DNA of 64,000 bases. It comes from Effusibacillus dendaii (GTDB lineage: Bacteria; Bacillota; Bacilli; Tumebacillales; Effusibacillaceae). Below are positions 17,839 to 26,961 of the stretch, piece after piece (the first letter of the stretch is position 1; every line of letters begins with the position of its first letter). The notes under the pieces were generated by a model. The model was given only the letters and a program-made list of their open reading frames with translations, was not told the DNA's origin and did no database searches. The DNA is taken from positions 1,736,001 through 1,800,000 of the forward strand of contig NZ_AP023366.1 in NCBI RefSeq assembly GCF_015097055.1, in the 5' to 3' direction. Position numbers and translations under genes: made by a program.

Positions 17839-18456
17839 TTGAATCGAAAATGGATAACCGTTTTGCTATGCATAGCCATTATAGCCGTGGGCTACTGGCA
17901 GAAAGATTTACTTATGTCAATGATTCGCGCTGGCGGGGCAATTGCGGTATTAGTTGCCATATTGCTTGTTGCAATCACCGTTTTTTTTCCGGTGGTTCCG
18001 TTTATCGTCATCGCGAGTGTAGTAGGAGACGTATTCGGTGCCTGGGCCGGCACGTTTATCACGTTAACAGGAGCGATGCTCGGTTCCCTCGTCATGTTTA
18101 CAATGGCCCGTTATGGATTTCGCCAATGGGCGCAAAATTCTCTTGCAAAATACCCCAAGATCAAAGAGTATGAGCAATACTTTGAAAACAATGCATTCGC
18201 CAGCATCCTGTTTGTCCGTTTAGTTCCGGTTATCCCCACCCAAGCGGTCAACATCCTTTCCGGCGTCAGCCTGGTTTCCTGGTGGACATTTTTTGCCGCT
18301 TCCCTTTTAGGCAAGCTTCCTTCCAACCTGGTCTTTAACCTTGCGGGAAGCAGTTTCGGCCACAACAAATGGATGTCATTTATTATCTATGGTGCCTACT
18401 TTCTTGCCATTACAATCGCCGCTTTTGTCTATTTGCGAAAACGCCAATTTCGTTAA
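17839..18456 (+). CDS. TVP38/TMEM64 (VTT/DedA-like) membrane protein
   Basis: A 205-residue protein with five to six membrane segments. The VTT domain is marked by VFFPVVPFIVIASVVGDVFGAWAGTF near residue 50, MLGSLVMFTMARYGFRQW, the conserved FVRLVPVIPTQAVNILSG near 130, and LLGKLPSNLVFNLAG. Relatives act in membrane-lipid handling or undecaprenyl-phosphate flux. The start is TTG 17839 with AAGGGG upstream; the open frame further upstream runs through the repeat and terminator and is not coding. It is a single-gene unit ending at a shared terminator. Confidence 0.85.
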   Translation: MNRKWITVLLCIAIIAVGYWQKDLLMSMIRAGGAIAVLVAILLVAITVFFPVVPFIVIASVVGDVFGAWAGTFITLTGAMLGSLVMFTMARYGFRQWAQNSLAKYPKIKEYEQYFENNAFASILFVRLVPVIPTQAVNILSGVSLVSWWTFFAASLLGKLPSNLVFNLAGSSFGHNKWMSFIIYGAYFLAITIAAFVYLRKRQFR

Positions 18457-18477
18457 AAGTAGTTTAAAGTGGAATTA

Positions 18478-18529
18478 AAAAATCGGCGCCCTTCCTCGCA
18501 TGCCGCGAGAAACAGGCCCGATTTTTTGG
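18478..18529. terminator. Terminator at the end of the ctaCDBE operon and the VTT gene
   Basis: AAAAAATCGGGC-type stem (AAAAATCGGCGCC against GGCCCGATTTTTT) with A and T runs at both ends, between converging transcription units. Confidence 0.6.
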
Positions 18530-18534
18530 GGATA

Positions 18535-18630
18535 TTACTTTTTGGTTGTCATTCGAGCCGAGAACCAGAAAGCCAAAAACAACAAACCGGTGAATGCAAA
18601 CATTCCTAACGCAAACAGGATCAAATACAT
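18535..18630 (-). CDS. 31-residue single-helix membrane peptide in the ctaCDBE operon
   Basis: ATG 18630 with GGAGGG eight bases upstream opens a 31-codon frame: MYLILFALGMFAFTGLLFLA, then FWFSARMTTKK and a TAA at 18535. It is one hydrophobic helix with a positively charged C-terminus. It begins 15 bases after ctaE and precedes the operon terminator. Position and form are those of small accessory subunits of terminal oxidases, but it is not the IIa-type subunit found with the second oxidase, and I cannot name it. Confidence 0.6.
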   Translation of the reverse strand: MYLILFALGMFAFTGLLFLAFWFSARMTTKK

Positions 18631-18645
18631 CGATTATCCCTCCTG

Positions 18646-19278
18646 TTACTTGACCAGCTGCTGCAGACGGGTTCCGCACCAATCTGCAAACTGACCAACC
18701 GATACCACATCGGTAATAATCAAAACAACGATGCCTGTAATAACCGCATACGTCCAAACAGCCATAGCGCCTGGAACCAATCGGCGAAGTGCTTTTCCAT
18801 TCTGCGAATCACCGTACCAACCTACCGCCGCAATAAATCCCAGACTGACAAGTGCCGTAATGATCTGGAAAATCGTAATCGTCGCATTTATAGTTGTGAT
18901 TGCCGCACCTGCTTGAAAGTATTTCACACACAGTTCAATCTGCAAAATCAGGTATGCCGTATAGAGAAGGGCACCAAACCCCATGGTTCCTAAAAACTTT
19001 TTATAGCTGCTGTTTCGGAACAAAATTCCGGCAATCATTAATACTACGGTAGTGACAATCAACACCAATGTGCTGATGTATGACAAATTTTTGATTTCAT
19101 CGGGAAGTTGTACCCCGAACACCTGCGGGTTCCATCCACGGAGATATACGTTCGCTGCAACAAACGTACCCATCATGAACGTAAAAGAAGTTAGTCCTAA
19201 CCACGCTGCGAGCTGTCCGTTATCTTTCGCACCAGGTCCCGGTTCCGGAAGCGGAATGGGATGATGATGAGTTGCCAA
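18646..19278 (-). CDS. ctaE: Cytochrome c oxidase subunit III
   Basis: A 210-residue membrane protein with about six helices and a histidine/proline-rich N-terminus (MATHHHPIPLPEPGPG). The pattern GLTSFTFMMGTFVAANVYLRGWNP and the helix LYTAYLILQIELCVKYFQ identify a heme-copper oxidase subunit III, though quite divergent: the canonical HxxxGL stretch is not evident. The start codon is TTG 19278, placed nine bases after AAAGGAG; the ATG between them is out of frame. It is the fourth gene of ctaC-ctaD-ctaB-ctaE, and this context supports the call. Confidence 0.82.
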   Translation of the reverse strand: MATHHHPIPLPEPGPGAKDNGQLAAWLGLTSFTFMMGTFVAANVYLRGWNPQVFGVQLPDEIKNLSYISTLVLIVTTVVLMIAGILFRNSSYKKFLGTMGFGALLYTAYLILQIELCVKYFQAGAAITTINATITIFQIITALVSLGFIAAVGWYGDSQNGKALRRLVPGAMAVWTYAVITGIVVLIITDVVSVGQFADWCGTRLQQLVK

Positions 19279-19308
19279 TGCATGTCACTCCTTTCAAATG
19301 GATCACTG

Positions 19309-20265
19309 TCAGTTTGCGCTCACAATCATCATGACAAACAGAGTTGTCAGATAAATCAACGAATATACAAAGCTTTGCCTTGCCCATTTAATGTCATCTT
19401 TGGCAAAGAACCCTTGAACCGAAATAAACAAGTAACCAACTCCGAGAATCATGGCAACAATCAGATAGCTGAGACCTACTGCTCCCAATCCGTAAAGCAG
19501 CAGGGAGACAGGTACCATCGCCGCCACATAGCGAAGCGAATGGCGCTTGGTTACCTCGAAACCGTACAGTACGGGCAGCAACGGGATGCCGCCAGCCCGA
19601 TAATCTTCGACTCGGCGAATTGCCAATGCCAAGAAGTGAGGCGGCTGCCACAGAAACATAAAGAAGAAAATCACCCAGGCGGTTGCGTCCAAACCGTTCG
19701 AAGCAGCCGCATATCCCATAAGCGGCGGAATAGCGCCGGAGATGCCCCCAATTACCGTACTGAGGGATGAAGTACGCTTTAACCACATCGTGTACACGAC
19801 TACATACACAAAGAGCCCAATCAAGCCCAGCAAGGCACTCAGTACATTGGCGAAAGCGACAAGGATTGCGGTTCCGATAATGGCTAAGAAGAACCCAAAC
19901 ACAAGAACTTTTTTAGGCGTAAGGATACCCGTTGCAGTTGGACGCTGCCGCGTCCGTTCCATCTGCTGGTCAAGATCGCGGTCAATGTAATTGTTCAAGC
20001 TGGTTCCCGCCATAATCACCAGAGCCGTTCCGATCAAGGTCATAACCATCTTCAAAACCTGAAACGTTTCATCTGGATTTGCATGCAGAAAGGCTCTCCA
20101 GCCCAACCAAAATCCGCCAACAACGGCAATCATATTCCCCATTGTAATGCCGAGCTTGGTAACTGTCACATAATCACGCCAGGTACCGGTTCGGTTCACT
20201 TCGGAGAAAGGTCCTGGTTCCATGGCATGATTGGTCGACGGAGCGATATACATTTGTTGTTCCAT
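19309..20265 (-). CDS. ctaB: Protoheme IX farnesyltransferase (heme O synthase)
   Basis: A 318-residue UbiA-type prenyltransferase with about nine membrane helices. It converts protoheme IX and farnesyl diphosphate to heme O for the oxidase. The first Asp motif is NNYIDRDLDQQMERTRQRPT near residue 108; the second is FLWQPPHFLALAIRRVEDYRAGGIPLLP near 215. The N-terminal 25 residues are a non-membrane extension. It lies between ctaD and ctaE, starting after a clear AGGAGG. Heme A synthase (ctaA) is not in the window. Confidence 0.95.
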   Translation of the reverse strand: MEQQMYIAPSTNHAMEPGPFSEVNRTGTWRDYVTVTKLGITMGNMIAVVGGFWLGWRAFLHANPDETFQVLKMVMTLIGTALVIMAGTSLNNYIDRDLDQQMERTRQRPTATGILTPKKVLVFGFFLAIIGTAILVAFANVLSALLGLIGLFVYVVVYTMWLKRTSSLSTVIGGISGAIPPLMGYAAASNGLDATAWVIFFFMFLWQPPHFLALAIRRVEDYRAGGIPLLPVLYGFEVTKRHSLRYVAAMVPVSLLLYGLGAVGLSYLIVAMILGVGYLFISVQGFFAKDDIKWARQSFVYSLIYLTTLFVMMIVSAN

Positions 20266-20342
20266 TCGCTTTCCCTCCTGTTTTATTTGTCAGAACCGTC
20301 CGGTCCTGCGGGATAAGGTACTAAGGTAAGCATGACGTCACT

Positions 20343-21989
20343 TTATACGTTTACAGCGTTCTCATCATTCATTGCTTTCCACTCTTTTTTCGATACGCCG
20401 AACTCGTAAGGAATCGATGTTACCACCGGCAATTCAAGGAAGTTATGTTCCGGCGGCGGAGACGAAACGGTCCACTCCAGAGTTTGAGCTCCCCATGGAT
20501 TGGCAGGTGCTTTTGCTCCTTTCCAAAGAGACACGGCCAAGTTGTAGAAAACAAGAATTGTGGCAAAACCAACCATAAAGGACCCCAATGTTTCCAACTG
20601 GTTCAATCCCAGCAGACTGGGCGTGTGGTTGTATGCGTACACACGGCGCTGCATACCGAGGTATCCGACAATGTGCATGGGGAAGAACGTCAGGTTCGTT
20701 CCGATAAAGTACAGCCAGAACGTCCATTTGCCCAATTTTTCATTGTACATGCGACCTGTTGCTTTCGGGTACCAATAGAACAAACCGGCAATAATAGCCA
20801 TCATCGATCCGCCGAACAGAACGTAGTGGAAGTGTCCAACAACCCAGTACGTGTCATGCAAATGCAGGTCAATCGGCACCAACGCCAGAATCAAACCGGT
20901 CATACCGCCGATCGTAAACAGGAAAATGAATCCAAGCGATACAAACAGCATAGGGGTAGTGAACTCGATCGAACCCCGCCACATGGTAGAAACCCAGTTA
21001 AAGATTTTAATCGCCGTTGGAACTGCAATAATAAGCGATGTAACCATGAACGGAACCCCTTCAGATACCTGCATTCCGGCAGCAAACATATGGTGAGCCC
21101 ACACAAGGAATCCCAACAGTCCAATTGCCAGCGAAGAATAAGCAATTGCATGATATCCGAACACCGGTTTGCGAGAAAACACCGGGATGATCTCCGAAAC
21201 GATCCCCATTGCCGGGATGATCATTACATAAACGGCAGGGTGCGAATAGAACCAGAACAAGTGCTGGTAAAGCATCGGGTCGCCACCGGCAGCCACGTTG
21301 TAAAATATGGTTCCCATGTGACGGTCAAACAGCAACGTCGTCACTGCGCCTGCCAGCGCGGGCGTACCAAACAACTGAATGAACGAAGTAGCCAAAGACG
21401 CCCATACGAACAACGGCATACGGTTAAATGTCATACCGGGAGCCCGCATGTTAAAAATCGTAACAATAAAGTTGATAGCAGCCAGAATCGATGAGATTCC
21501 TAAAATATGCACAGCTGAGACCCAAAGATCCAGCCCGGCCCCTTTCGTCTCGATACTATAAGGAGGATAGGCGGTCCAGCCCACATCCGGCATGTTTCCC
21601 AACAGCGGGCTGACCATCAATACAAGGCCGCCCAACAGATAGAGCCAGTAGCTCAGTGCGTTCATGCGCGGGAAGGCCATATCGGCCGCACCGATCATGA
21701 TCGGCACCAAATAGTTACCGAACGCCCCCGTTAATACCGGGATGACAAACAGGAAGATCATGATCGTGCCATGCATGGTGAAGAATTGGTTGAACGAATC
21801 AGGTTTCAATATCGCATCGTTTGGCATTGCCAATTGAGTACGAATCGCGAGAGCGGCCAGTCCGCCGAAAATCAAGAAGAACAAACCGGTAACCGCATAC
21901 ATGATGCCAATTTTTTTATGGTCGACTGTCAAGATCCAATCACGGTAAAAAGACCGGCGCCGCGGTGTTTCAACTGCAGCAGTAGACAT
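20343..21989 (-). CDS. ctaD: Cytochrome c oxidase subunit I, A2-type
   Basis: A 548-residue catalytic subunit with about twelve helices, holding heme a, heme a3 and CuB. Visible ligands are MHGTIMIFLFVIP (low-spin heme His), FWFYSHPAVYVMIIPAMG near 237 (CuB His and the cross-linked Tyr), FLVWAHHMFAAGM (CuB His pair) and HDTYWVVGHFHYVL (heme a3 and a His). The helix VI motif is YSHPAVY rather than GHPEVY, so the D-channel glutamate is absent and replaced by the Tyr-Ser pair that defines A2 oxidases. ATG 21989 (MSTAAVETPRRR) is preferred over the upstream codon. Second gene of the operon. Confidence 0.95.
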   Translation of the reverse strand: MSTAAVETPRRRSFYRDWILTVDHKKIGIMYAVTGLFFLIFGGLAALAIRTQLAMPNDAILKPDSFNQFFTMHGTIMIFLFVIPVLTGAFGNYLVPIMIGAADMAFPRMNALSYWLYLLGGLVLMVSPLLGNMPDVGWTAYPPYSIETKGAGLDLWVSAVHILGISSILAAINFIVTIFNMRAPGMTFNRMPLFVWASLATSFIQLFGTPALAGAVTTLLFDRHMGTIFYNVAAGGDPMLYQHLFWFYSHPAVYVMIIPAMGIVSEIIPVFSRKPVFGYHAIAYSSLAIGLLGFLVWAHHMFAAGMQVSEGVPFMVTSLIIAVPTAIKIFNWVSTMWRGSIEFTTPMLFVSLGFIFLFTIGGMTGLILALVPIDLHLHDTYWVVGHFHYVLFGGSMMAIIAGLFYWYPKATGRMYNEKLGKWTFWLYFIGTNLTFFPMHIVGYLGMQRRVYAYNHTPSLLGLNQLETLGSFMVGFATILVFYNLAVSLWKGAKAPANPWGAQTLEWTVSSPPPEHNFLELPVVTSIPYEFGVSKKEWKAMNDENAVNV

Positions 21990-22018
21990 GAGCTTTCTCA
22001 CTCCTCTCAAGCGAATAA

Positions 22019-22957
22019 TTATTTCAGGGTTTTCATGTACTCAATGATCGATTTCATCTGTTTATCATCCAGTTTGCCTGCGAAAGGCGGCATGGTCGGC
22101 TGGAATCCTTCAGGAACGGCTGAAGACGGATTGTTAATAACCTGTTCAATAAACTTATCATCCACTTTTACAGTAGAACCGTTCGTAAGTTTTTGGTCTT
22201 TGCCGTATAACCCTTTCCAAGACGGACCCACTTTGGTCGAACCGTCGATTGCGTGACATCCCAAACAGCCAAACTGTGTGGCCAACTTCTGCCCCGCTTG
22301 CGGTCCTTCTTCAGACGCTTTCTTCGCATCCGCCAGGAACTTTTCAAAATCGGCAGGCGTATCGCTTTGCAACTTGGCCAACATGTTGGTATGGTCCGCT
22401 CCGCAATATTCCGCGCAGATCACACGATACGTTTTGCCCGGTTCGAGCTGTGTATTCGTTAAATGGATTTCGGTCAAACGTCCCGGCACCGCATCCTGCT
22501 TAATACGCGCATCTGGAAGCCAGAAACTATGGATGACATCGGCAGATGTGATTTTCAGGACAACGTTTTTACCTTGCGGCACATGCAGTTCATTGATCGT
22601 GGAAGCACCGTTCGGATATGTAAACTCCCAAGACCATTTGCGTCCAGTGACTTGAATTTCATATGCATCGTTCGCAGATGCCGTTTGGATGTTATAAGTC
22701 AATTGGGTACTATAAATCCCAAATCCCACCAAGATTATCGCAGGAACCAATGTCCAGATAATCTCCAACCGAGTATTGCCGTGTACAGCCAGACCTTGCT
22801 GGTTCTTTTTCGTTCTTCTGTACTTCAGCAAGAAAAAGATTAGCAAAAACTCCACCAGAACAAATGCAACAACTGTCGTGGCGAGCATTACTAAGAAAAG
22901 AGAGTCCGTTTGTTTTGCTAATTGGGTAATGGACTCCGGCATCCAGTTCGTAGGCAC
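22019..22957 (-). CDS. ctaC: Cytochrome c oxidase subunit II with fused cytochrome c (caa3 type)
   Basis: A 312-residue subunit. Two N-terminal helices (about 20-45 and 65-85) anchor a CuA cupredoxin domain whose ligands are in VIHSFWLPD and CAEYCGADHTNML (near 185). A linker leads to a cytochrome c domain with GCLGCHAIDG (heme CxxCH near 235) and the distal Met in TMPPFAGKL. This makes it caa3-type, able to carry its own electron donor. No cleavable or lipoprotein signal is seen. The start is GTG 22957 after GGAGGGAGATTC. First gene of the operon; 29 bases before ctaD. Confidence 0.95.
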   Translation of the reverse strand: MPTNWMPESITQLAKQTDSLFLVMLATTVVAFVLVEFLLIFFLLKYRRTKKNQQGLAVHGNTRLEIIWTLVPAIILVGFGIYSTQLTYNIQTASANDAYEIQVTGRKWSWEFTYPNGASTINELHVPQGKNVVLKITSADVIHSFWLPDARIKQDAVPGRLTEIHLTNTQLEPGKTYRVICAEYCGADHTNMLAKLQSDTPADFEKFLADAKKASEEGPQAGQKLATQFGCLGCHAIDGSTKVGPSWKGLYGKDQKLTNGSTVKVDDKFIEQVINNPSSAVPEGFQPTMPPFAGKLDDKQMKSIIEYMKTLK

Positions 22958-23180
22958 GAATCTCCCTCCTGTTTGGAAATTGATTTTTTACTCACATTGC
23001 AGATTTGACCCTTCCTTGTAAAACTTTCTCTCCCCTCCATGATTTTGTCAGACTACCTTTATTCTACGACAACAAAAGTAGTTTTTCATCACTAATTGTA
23101 GAAATTATGGCAACCAGTTTGTACCAGTTTTCACCGTTTCGTCACATTTTCAGGTGGCGCAGTCATAAATTCCTAACAAT

Positions 23181-23209
23181 TTGTGGGTTTTTGTCGTTTT
23201 GGTTACAAT
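23181..23209 (+). promoter_or_regulatory. Possible sigma-A promoter of the RNA methyltransferase gene
   Basis: TTGTGG and TACAAT are separated by 17 bases, 35 bases before the ATG. The -35 box is imperfect. Confidence 0.4.
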
Positions 23210-23243
23210 AGTCGGTATAAAATCCGTAGAAGAGGATGAACAA

Positions 23244-24413
23244 ATGAAACCATTCAAACTGACCGCAACCACCCCAATGGGACTGGAATCCGTAGTTTCC
23301 CGGGAGGTCAAATCGTTGGGCTGCGAACAAATTACGGTTGAAAACGGAAAAATCTCATTTGAAGGAGACCTTCCCTCGATTGCCAGAGCGAATTTATGGT
23401 TGCGCTCCGCCGATCGCGTATTGATTCAAATGGGCGAATTTCCGGCTGCCACCTTTGATGAACTGTTTGAAGGCACAAAAGCGCTGCCGTGGTCCGATTG
23501 GCTTCCAAAAGATGCGGCGTTCCCGGTGGAAGGACGTTCCGTCAAATCAAAACTGTCAAGTGTTCCGGCCTGCCAGTCGATAGTCAAGAAAGCAATCGTG
23601 GAACGGATGAAGCAAACATACGGCATTGAGCAGTTTCCCGAAACAGGCCCTGTCTACCCGATTGAGGTCGCGCTGCGAAATGATCGGGCCACTCTAACAA
23701 TCGATACGAGCGGTGAGGGGTTGCATAAACGCGGCTACCGGACACTCTCCGTCGAAGCTCCTATTAAAGAGACTTTGGCTGCCGGCATCATTCAGTTAAG
23801 CCGTTGGCGGTCGGGCCGCGTTTTGGCAGATCCCTGTTGCGGTTCCGGCACGATCCCGATTGAAGCCGCCATGATCGGGCGAAATATTGCGCCGGGGCTT
23901 CGCCGCTCTTTTGCCGCTGAAAAATGGCCTGTGATCCCGGCATCCATCTGGCAGGAAGCAAGGGCGGAAGCAAACGACCTTGCCCGCTGGCAGGAACCGT
24001 TAGAGATATATGGATCCGACATCGACCAAAATGCGGTTTCCGCCGCGCGTTTTCATGCTGGGGAAGCAGGATTGCGCGACGCCATCCGCTTTGAGAAAAA
24101 GCCCGCCGAGCAATTTCAAATTGATCAGCCTTACGGATGTCTGGTAACCAACCCACCCTATGGGGAGCGAATCGGCAATAGGCGGGAAGTCGAGGATTTG
24201 TACGGGGATCTGGGATATGTTGCCAGTTTGCATGAGACATGGTCGTTTTTTATCCTGACTTCTTATCCGGGTTTTGAACGCTTTTTTGAAAAAAGGGCGG
24301 ATAAGAAACGAAAATTGTACAATGGCCGCATCGAGTGTCATCTCTATCAATATTTGGGCCCGCTCCCGCCATTCCGCCAGACAGAAGCGTCTGACGGCAT
24401 CGCCTCTCCCTAA
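23244..24413 (+). CDS. ypsC: 23S rRNA (guanine-N2)-methyltransferase family protein, RlmL/YpsC-like
   Basis: A 389-residue class I SAM-dependent RNA methyltransferase. An N-terminal THUMP-like domain (about 1-155) precedes the catalytic domain: LADPCCGSGTIPIEAAMIGRNIAPG near residue 195 is the SAM site, YGSDIDQNAV follows, and the catalytic loop is VTNPPYGERIG near 305. B. subtilis YpsC and the N-terminal half of E. coli RlmL share this layout. The start is ATG 23244; the reading frame upstream overlaps the promoter. Monocistronic. Confidence 0.9.
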   Translation: MKPFKLTATTPMGLESVVSREVKSLGCEQITVENGKISFEGDLPSIARANLWLRSADRVLIQMGEFPAATFDELFEGTKALPWSDWLPKDAAFPVEGRSVKSKLSSVPACQSIVKKAIVERMKQTYGIEQFPETGPVYPIEVALRNDRATLTIDTSGEGLHKRGYRTLSVEAPIKETLAAGIIQLSRWRSGRVLADPCCGSGTIPIEAAMIGRNIAPGLRRSFAAEKWPVIPASIWQEARAEANDLARWQEPLEIYGSDIDQNAVSAARFHAGEAGLRDAIRFEKKPAEQFQIDQPYGCLVTNPPYGERIGNRREVEDLYGDLGYVASLHETWSFFILTSYPGFERFFEKRADKKRKLYNGRIECHLYQYLGPLPPFRQTEASDGIASP

Positions 24414-24448
24414 CAAGAGCAGCTTTTCACAGTCTTGTCGCCATAATG

Positions 24449-24497
24449 ACCCCCGTTCCTGAGGCTGTCCTATTTCGGCGTCTGCGGGACGGGGGTA
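24449..24497. terminator. Bidirectional terminator
   Basis: ACCCCCGTTCC and GGGACGGGGGT-type arms flank a 20-base loop between the converging methyltransferase and phosphoesterase genes; a short T run follows. Confidence 0.5.
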
Positions 24498-24500
24498 TTT

Positions 24501-25235
24501 TCATCCGGCAAACGGACTGATCGCCTGCCGAATCACCTTTTCCATTGTAGTCAGGTTCGGATAATCGCCTTTCCGATACTGTTCCACCACCTGCCCGGTA
24601 TCGTAGGCAACCCGTTCAATCGTCACCGAAAACCGGTCTTTGTCCGCCTCGACAATTGCGTAAGAGGCGCACGGCAGCCCGTCAAACGGCAGACCTACAC
24701 TGCCAATGTTTACGAGACATTTGCCGCCGATGTAGCGAACATATGGCAGGTGGATGTGCGCGTAGACATACAAATCGGTCTCTGGCAGCCGCATCAGTTT
24801 TTCCTGCAGTACATGTGTCGGTTCGTCCGGCCGCACCACGTCGAACAAACTGTCAGGAGTTGCATGAAACGCATGCACACGAACGGAATCGGTCAGATTA
24901 AAAACCAATTCCTGCGGCAACCCACTCAAATACTCCAAATCTTCCCGGTCCAGCCGGGAGACAATCCAGTCACGCTCCCGGTTCATCATCTCCCGCATAC
25001 GTTCCGGCACTTCTCCCGCCTGAATCCCGCGAACCGTCCATTCATCCGCATTTCCTTTAATGACATCCGCGTTCAAACCACGCACCAATTCAATCGACCG
25101 TTTCGGCTCCGGTCCCCGGTACGCAATATCGCCAAGTACCGCAACCCGATCCGCCTGTTTCGCTTGTATATCCTGCAGCACGGCATCGAGAGCCACCGCG
25201 TTGCCATGAATGTCAGACAGAAATGCAAGCCTCAT
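24501..25235 (-). CDS. Calcineurin-like metallophosphoesterase
   Basis: A 244-residue cytoplasmic phosphoesterase of the YfcE/MJ0936-like group. Metal-binding motifs in order: LSDIHGNAVAL near residue 6, VLGDIAYRGP near 33, GNADEW near 60, HAFHATPD near 114 and YAHIHLPY near 158. Such enzymes are phosphodiesterases of broad or unknown specificity. ATG 25235 follows GGGAGGGG. It lies 19 bases downstream of the HAD hydrolase gene, so both are co-transcribed. Confidence 0.88.
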   Translation of the reverse strand: MRLAFLSDIHGNAVALDAVLQDIQAKQADRVAVLGDIAYRGPEPKRSIELVRGLNADVIKGNADEWTVRGIQAGEVPERMREMMNRERDWIVSRLDREDLEYLSGLPQELVFNLTDSVRVHAFHATPDSLFDVVRPDEPTHVLQEKLMRLPETDLYVYAHIHLPYVRYIGGKCLVNIGSVGLPFDGLPCASYAIVEADKDRFSVTIERVAYDTGQVVEQYRKGDYPNLTTMEKVIRQAISPFAG

Positions 25236-25254
25236 GGCGCCCCCCTCCCCATCA

Positions 25255-26328
25255 TTACTCGAATAAAGAAGCTACTTCCCGTACATCTTTCAAAATATGA
25301 TCCGCGCCGTGCGCCTCAAACATACTTCTTGCCCGCTCCCCTTCATGTCCGGTCAACGTAGCCGCAAAGGAAACACCTAGCGCACGGGCGGCCAACAGAT
25401 CGGCCAACGAATCCCCTACCACCAGCACATCCGGCCGTTCTAAAGGCAGCTTCTCTTGCAACAGTTCCGCATGCGAAGGACCTGCACCGCGCAATGCACG
25501 CAAATACGAGAACGGATGCGGTTTAGCCAGCGGCGCGGCAGCAGGTACCTCCTCCTCCGCCTCCAGGACGGTGGAAGCGGTCGCAATCCGTTCCTTCGAT
25601 ATGTAGTTCAATACGCCAAGCGCGCCCAAAGGGATCAATGTTTCGGTGGTCGGCCGCCCCGTTCCGATGCCGAGCACAACCCCTTTTTCCGCTAACCATT
25701 TCAGCAGAGCCTGCAATTCTTCCCCTGGCACGATCGGTTCCTCCCGATCCAGGTAGCCCGGTTTCTGTTTGCCATCCCCCAAATAAAACTCCTGAAAAAT
25801 CTGCCGGGTTTCCTCCCACAATTGACTGCTTCTGCCAAAATATTGGGTGTCCGCACCCACCCATTCTTTTGCAAACTGGTTCAAATATTGCAGAAACTGG
25901 TGTTTTTCCAAGCCCGCCGGAAAGTCTGCCGTAAAATATTCAAACGAAGGCGTAATCGCAACGTTTCGTTTAATCTCGGCAAAATCAGCCAGCGTAACCC
26001 CACGTCTGCACAACTCCCGCGCCCATTCTTTATCTGTCGCCTCTTTTAAGTTTCTCAGCAGGGTGTGTACTGTCAACAAATAGACCATATCCCAGTTGCT
26101 GTTCACGCCCCGGCCTTTCAGAAAATCGAGCACTTCATCCCGATCCCCCAACACGTGGCGGCGGATTTCAGCCACTCTTTGCTTGTCCGGATTTGGCTCG
26201 CTCGGGGATTGTCCAAGAAAGCGCTCCGTTACAATCAATTCATGAACAGTTTGCGATGTCGCGTTAAAATACGTATCCTCTCCCAACATTACACCATCTA
26301 CATCGAACAATACGGTTGTGTACTTCAT
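25255..26328 (-). CDS. HAD-superfamily hydrolase
   Basis: A 357-residue protein. Motif I LFDVDGVMLGED is at residue 6, motif II is in GIGTGRPTTE near 222, and motifs III-IV lie in KPHPFSYLRAL and VVGDSLADLLAARALG near 300. A large helical insert between motif I and II (about 30-200) is the cap and makes the protein longer than typical phosphoglycolate phosphatases. The start is ATG 26328 after GGAGTGGAG. First gene of a two-gene operon with the phosphoesterase. Substrate not evident. Confidence 0.85.
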   Translation of the reverse strand: MKYTTVLFDVDGVMLGEDTYFNATSQTVHELIVTERFLGQSPSEPNPDKQRVAEIRRHVLGDRDEVLDFLKGRGVNSNWDMVYLLTVHTLLRNLKEATDKEWARELCRRGVTLADFAEIKRNVAITPSFEYFTADFPAGLEKHQFLQYLNQFAKEWVGADTQYFGRSSQLWEETRQIFQEFYLGDGKQKPGYLDREEPIVPGEELQALLKWLAEKGVVLGIGTGRPTTETLIPLGALGVLNYISKERIATASTVLEAEEEVPAAAPLAKPHPFSYLRALRGAGPSHAELLQEKLPLERPDVLVVGDSLADLLAARALGVSFAATLTGHEGERARSMFEAHGADHILKDVREVASLFE

Positions 26329-26500
26329 CTGTTCTCCACTCCAACAAATTGTTTTTTTCATCATACCTGTTTTCGTTCACGAGAGAAATTGTTTTTTTGG
26401 TTTCTGGTATGTAAGCCGGAATACAGAAGGCTCTCTGCTTCATATAGTATATTAAAATCATTAATCTTATTCATTTTTTATTAAAAAGAGGAGGCTCCAT

Positions 26501-26863
26501 ATGCAAGCAGGTCTCTTGATTATTCGTTTGGTGGTAGGTCTGTTGTTCGCAGCGCACGGAACGCAAAAACTGTTTGGGTGGTTTGGCGGATATGGCATTA
26601 AAGGAACTGCCGGCTGGATGGAATCGATCGGCATTAAACCAGGTGTGCCGATGGTTGTCTTGGCCGGATTAGGAGAACTGATCGGCGGTCTCTTGTTTGC
26701 CGCAGGCTACTGGTTGCCAATTGCCGCTGTTCTGCTGATCGTACCCATGCTGGTGGCCATTGTGAAAGTGCATGGTCAAAACGGTCTGTGGGCCACAAGT
26801 AACGGTTTCGAATATAACCTGGTGCTGATTGCCGTCGTGTTGGGCGTCACATTGATCGGGTAA
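26501..26863 (+). CDS. DoxX family membrane protein
   Basis: A 120-residue protein with four membrane helices. Diagnostic features are [28 protein letters not shown] at the N-terminus and [25 protein letters not shown] in the middle. DoxX/YfiD-like proteins have been linked to redox stress and thiosulfate:quinone oxidoreductase; here the role is not defined. AGAGGAGG precedes ATG 26501. Single-gene unit. Confidence 0.88.
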   Translation: MQAGLLIIRLVVGLLFAAHGTQKLFGWFGGYGIKGTAGWMESIGIKPGVPMVVLAGLGELIGGLLFAAGYWLPIAAVLLIVPMLVAIVKVHGQNGLWATSNGFEYNLVLIAVVLGVTLIG

Positions 26864-26877
26864 AGAAAACAGGAGCA

Positions 26878-26906
26878 GGGGAGCGGTATAGAACCGTTCC
26901 CCTTCA
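26878..26906 (+). terminator. Terminator of the doxX gene
   Basis: GGGGAGCGGT and ACCGTTCCCC pair around a short loop, followed by a mixed T-rich tail. Confidence 0.55.
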
Positions 26907-26961
26907 ATTTACTTCGGACGTTTCATCTTCTGACCTTGCATCCTCTGGCGTTTCACTGTGT

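Noticed and set aside
20445-21494. 349-codon plus-strand frame opposite ctaD
   Set aside because: The opposite strand encodes all oxidase ligands; this frame is Arg/Gln/His-rich with no known family.
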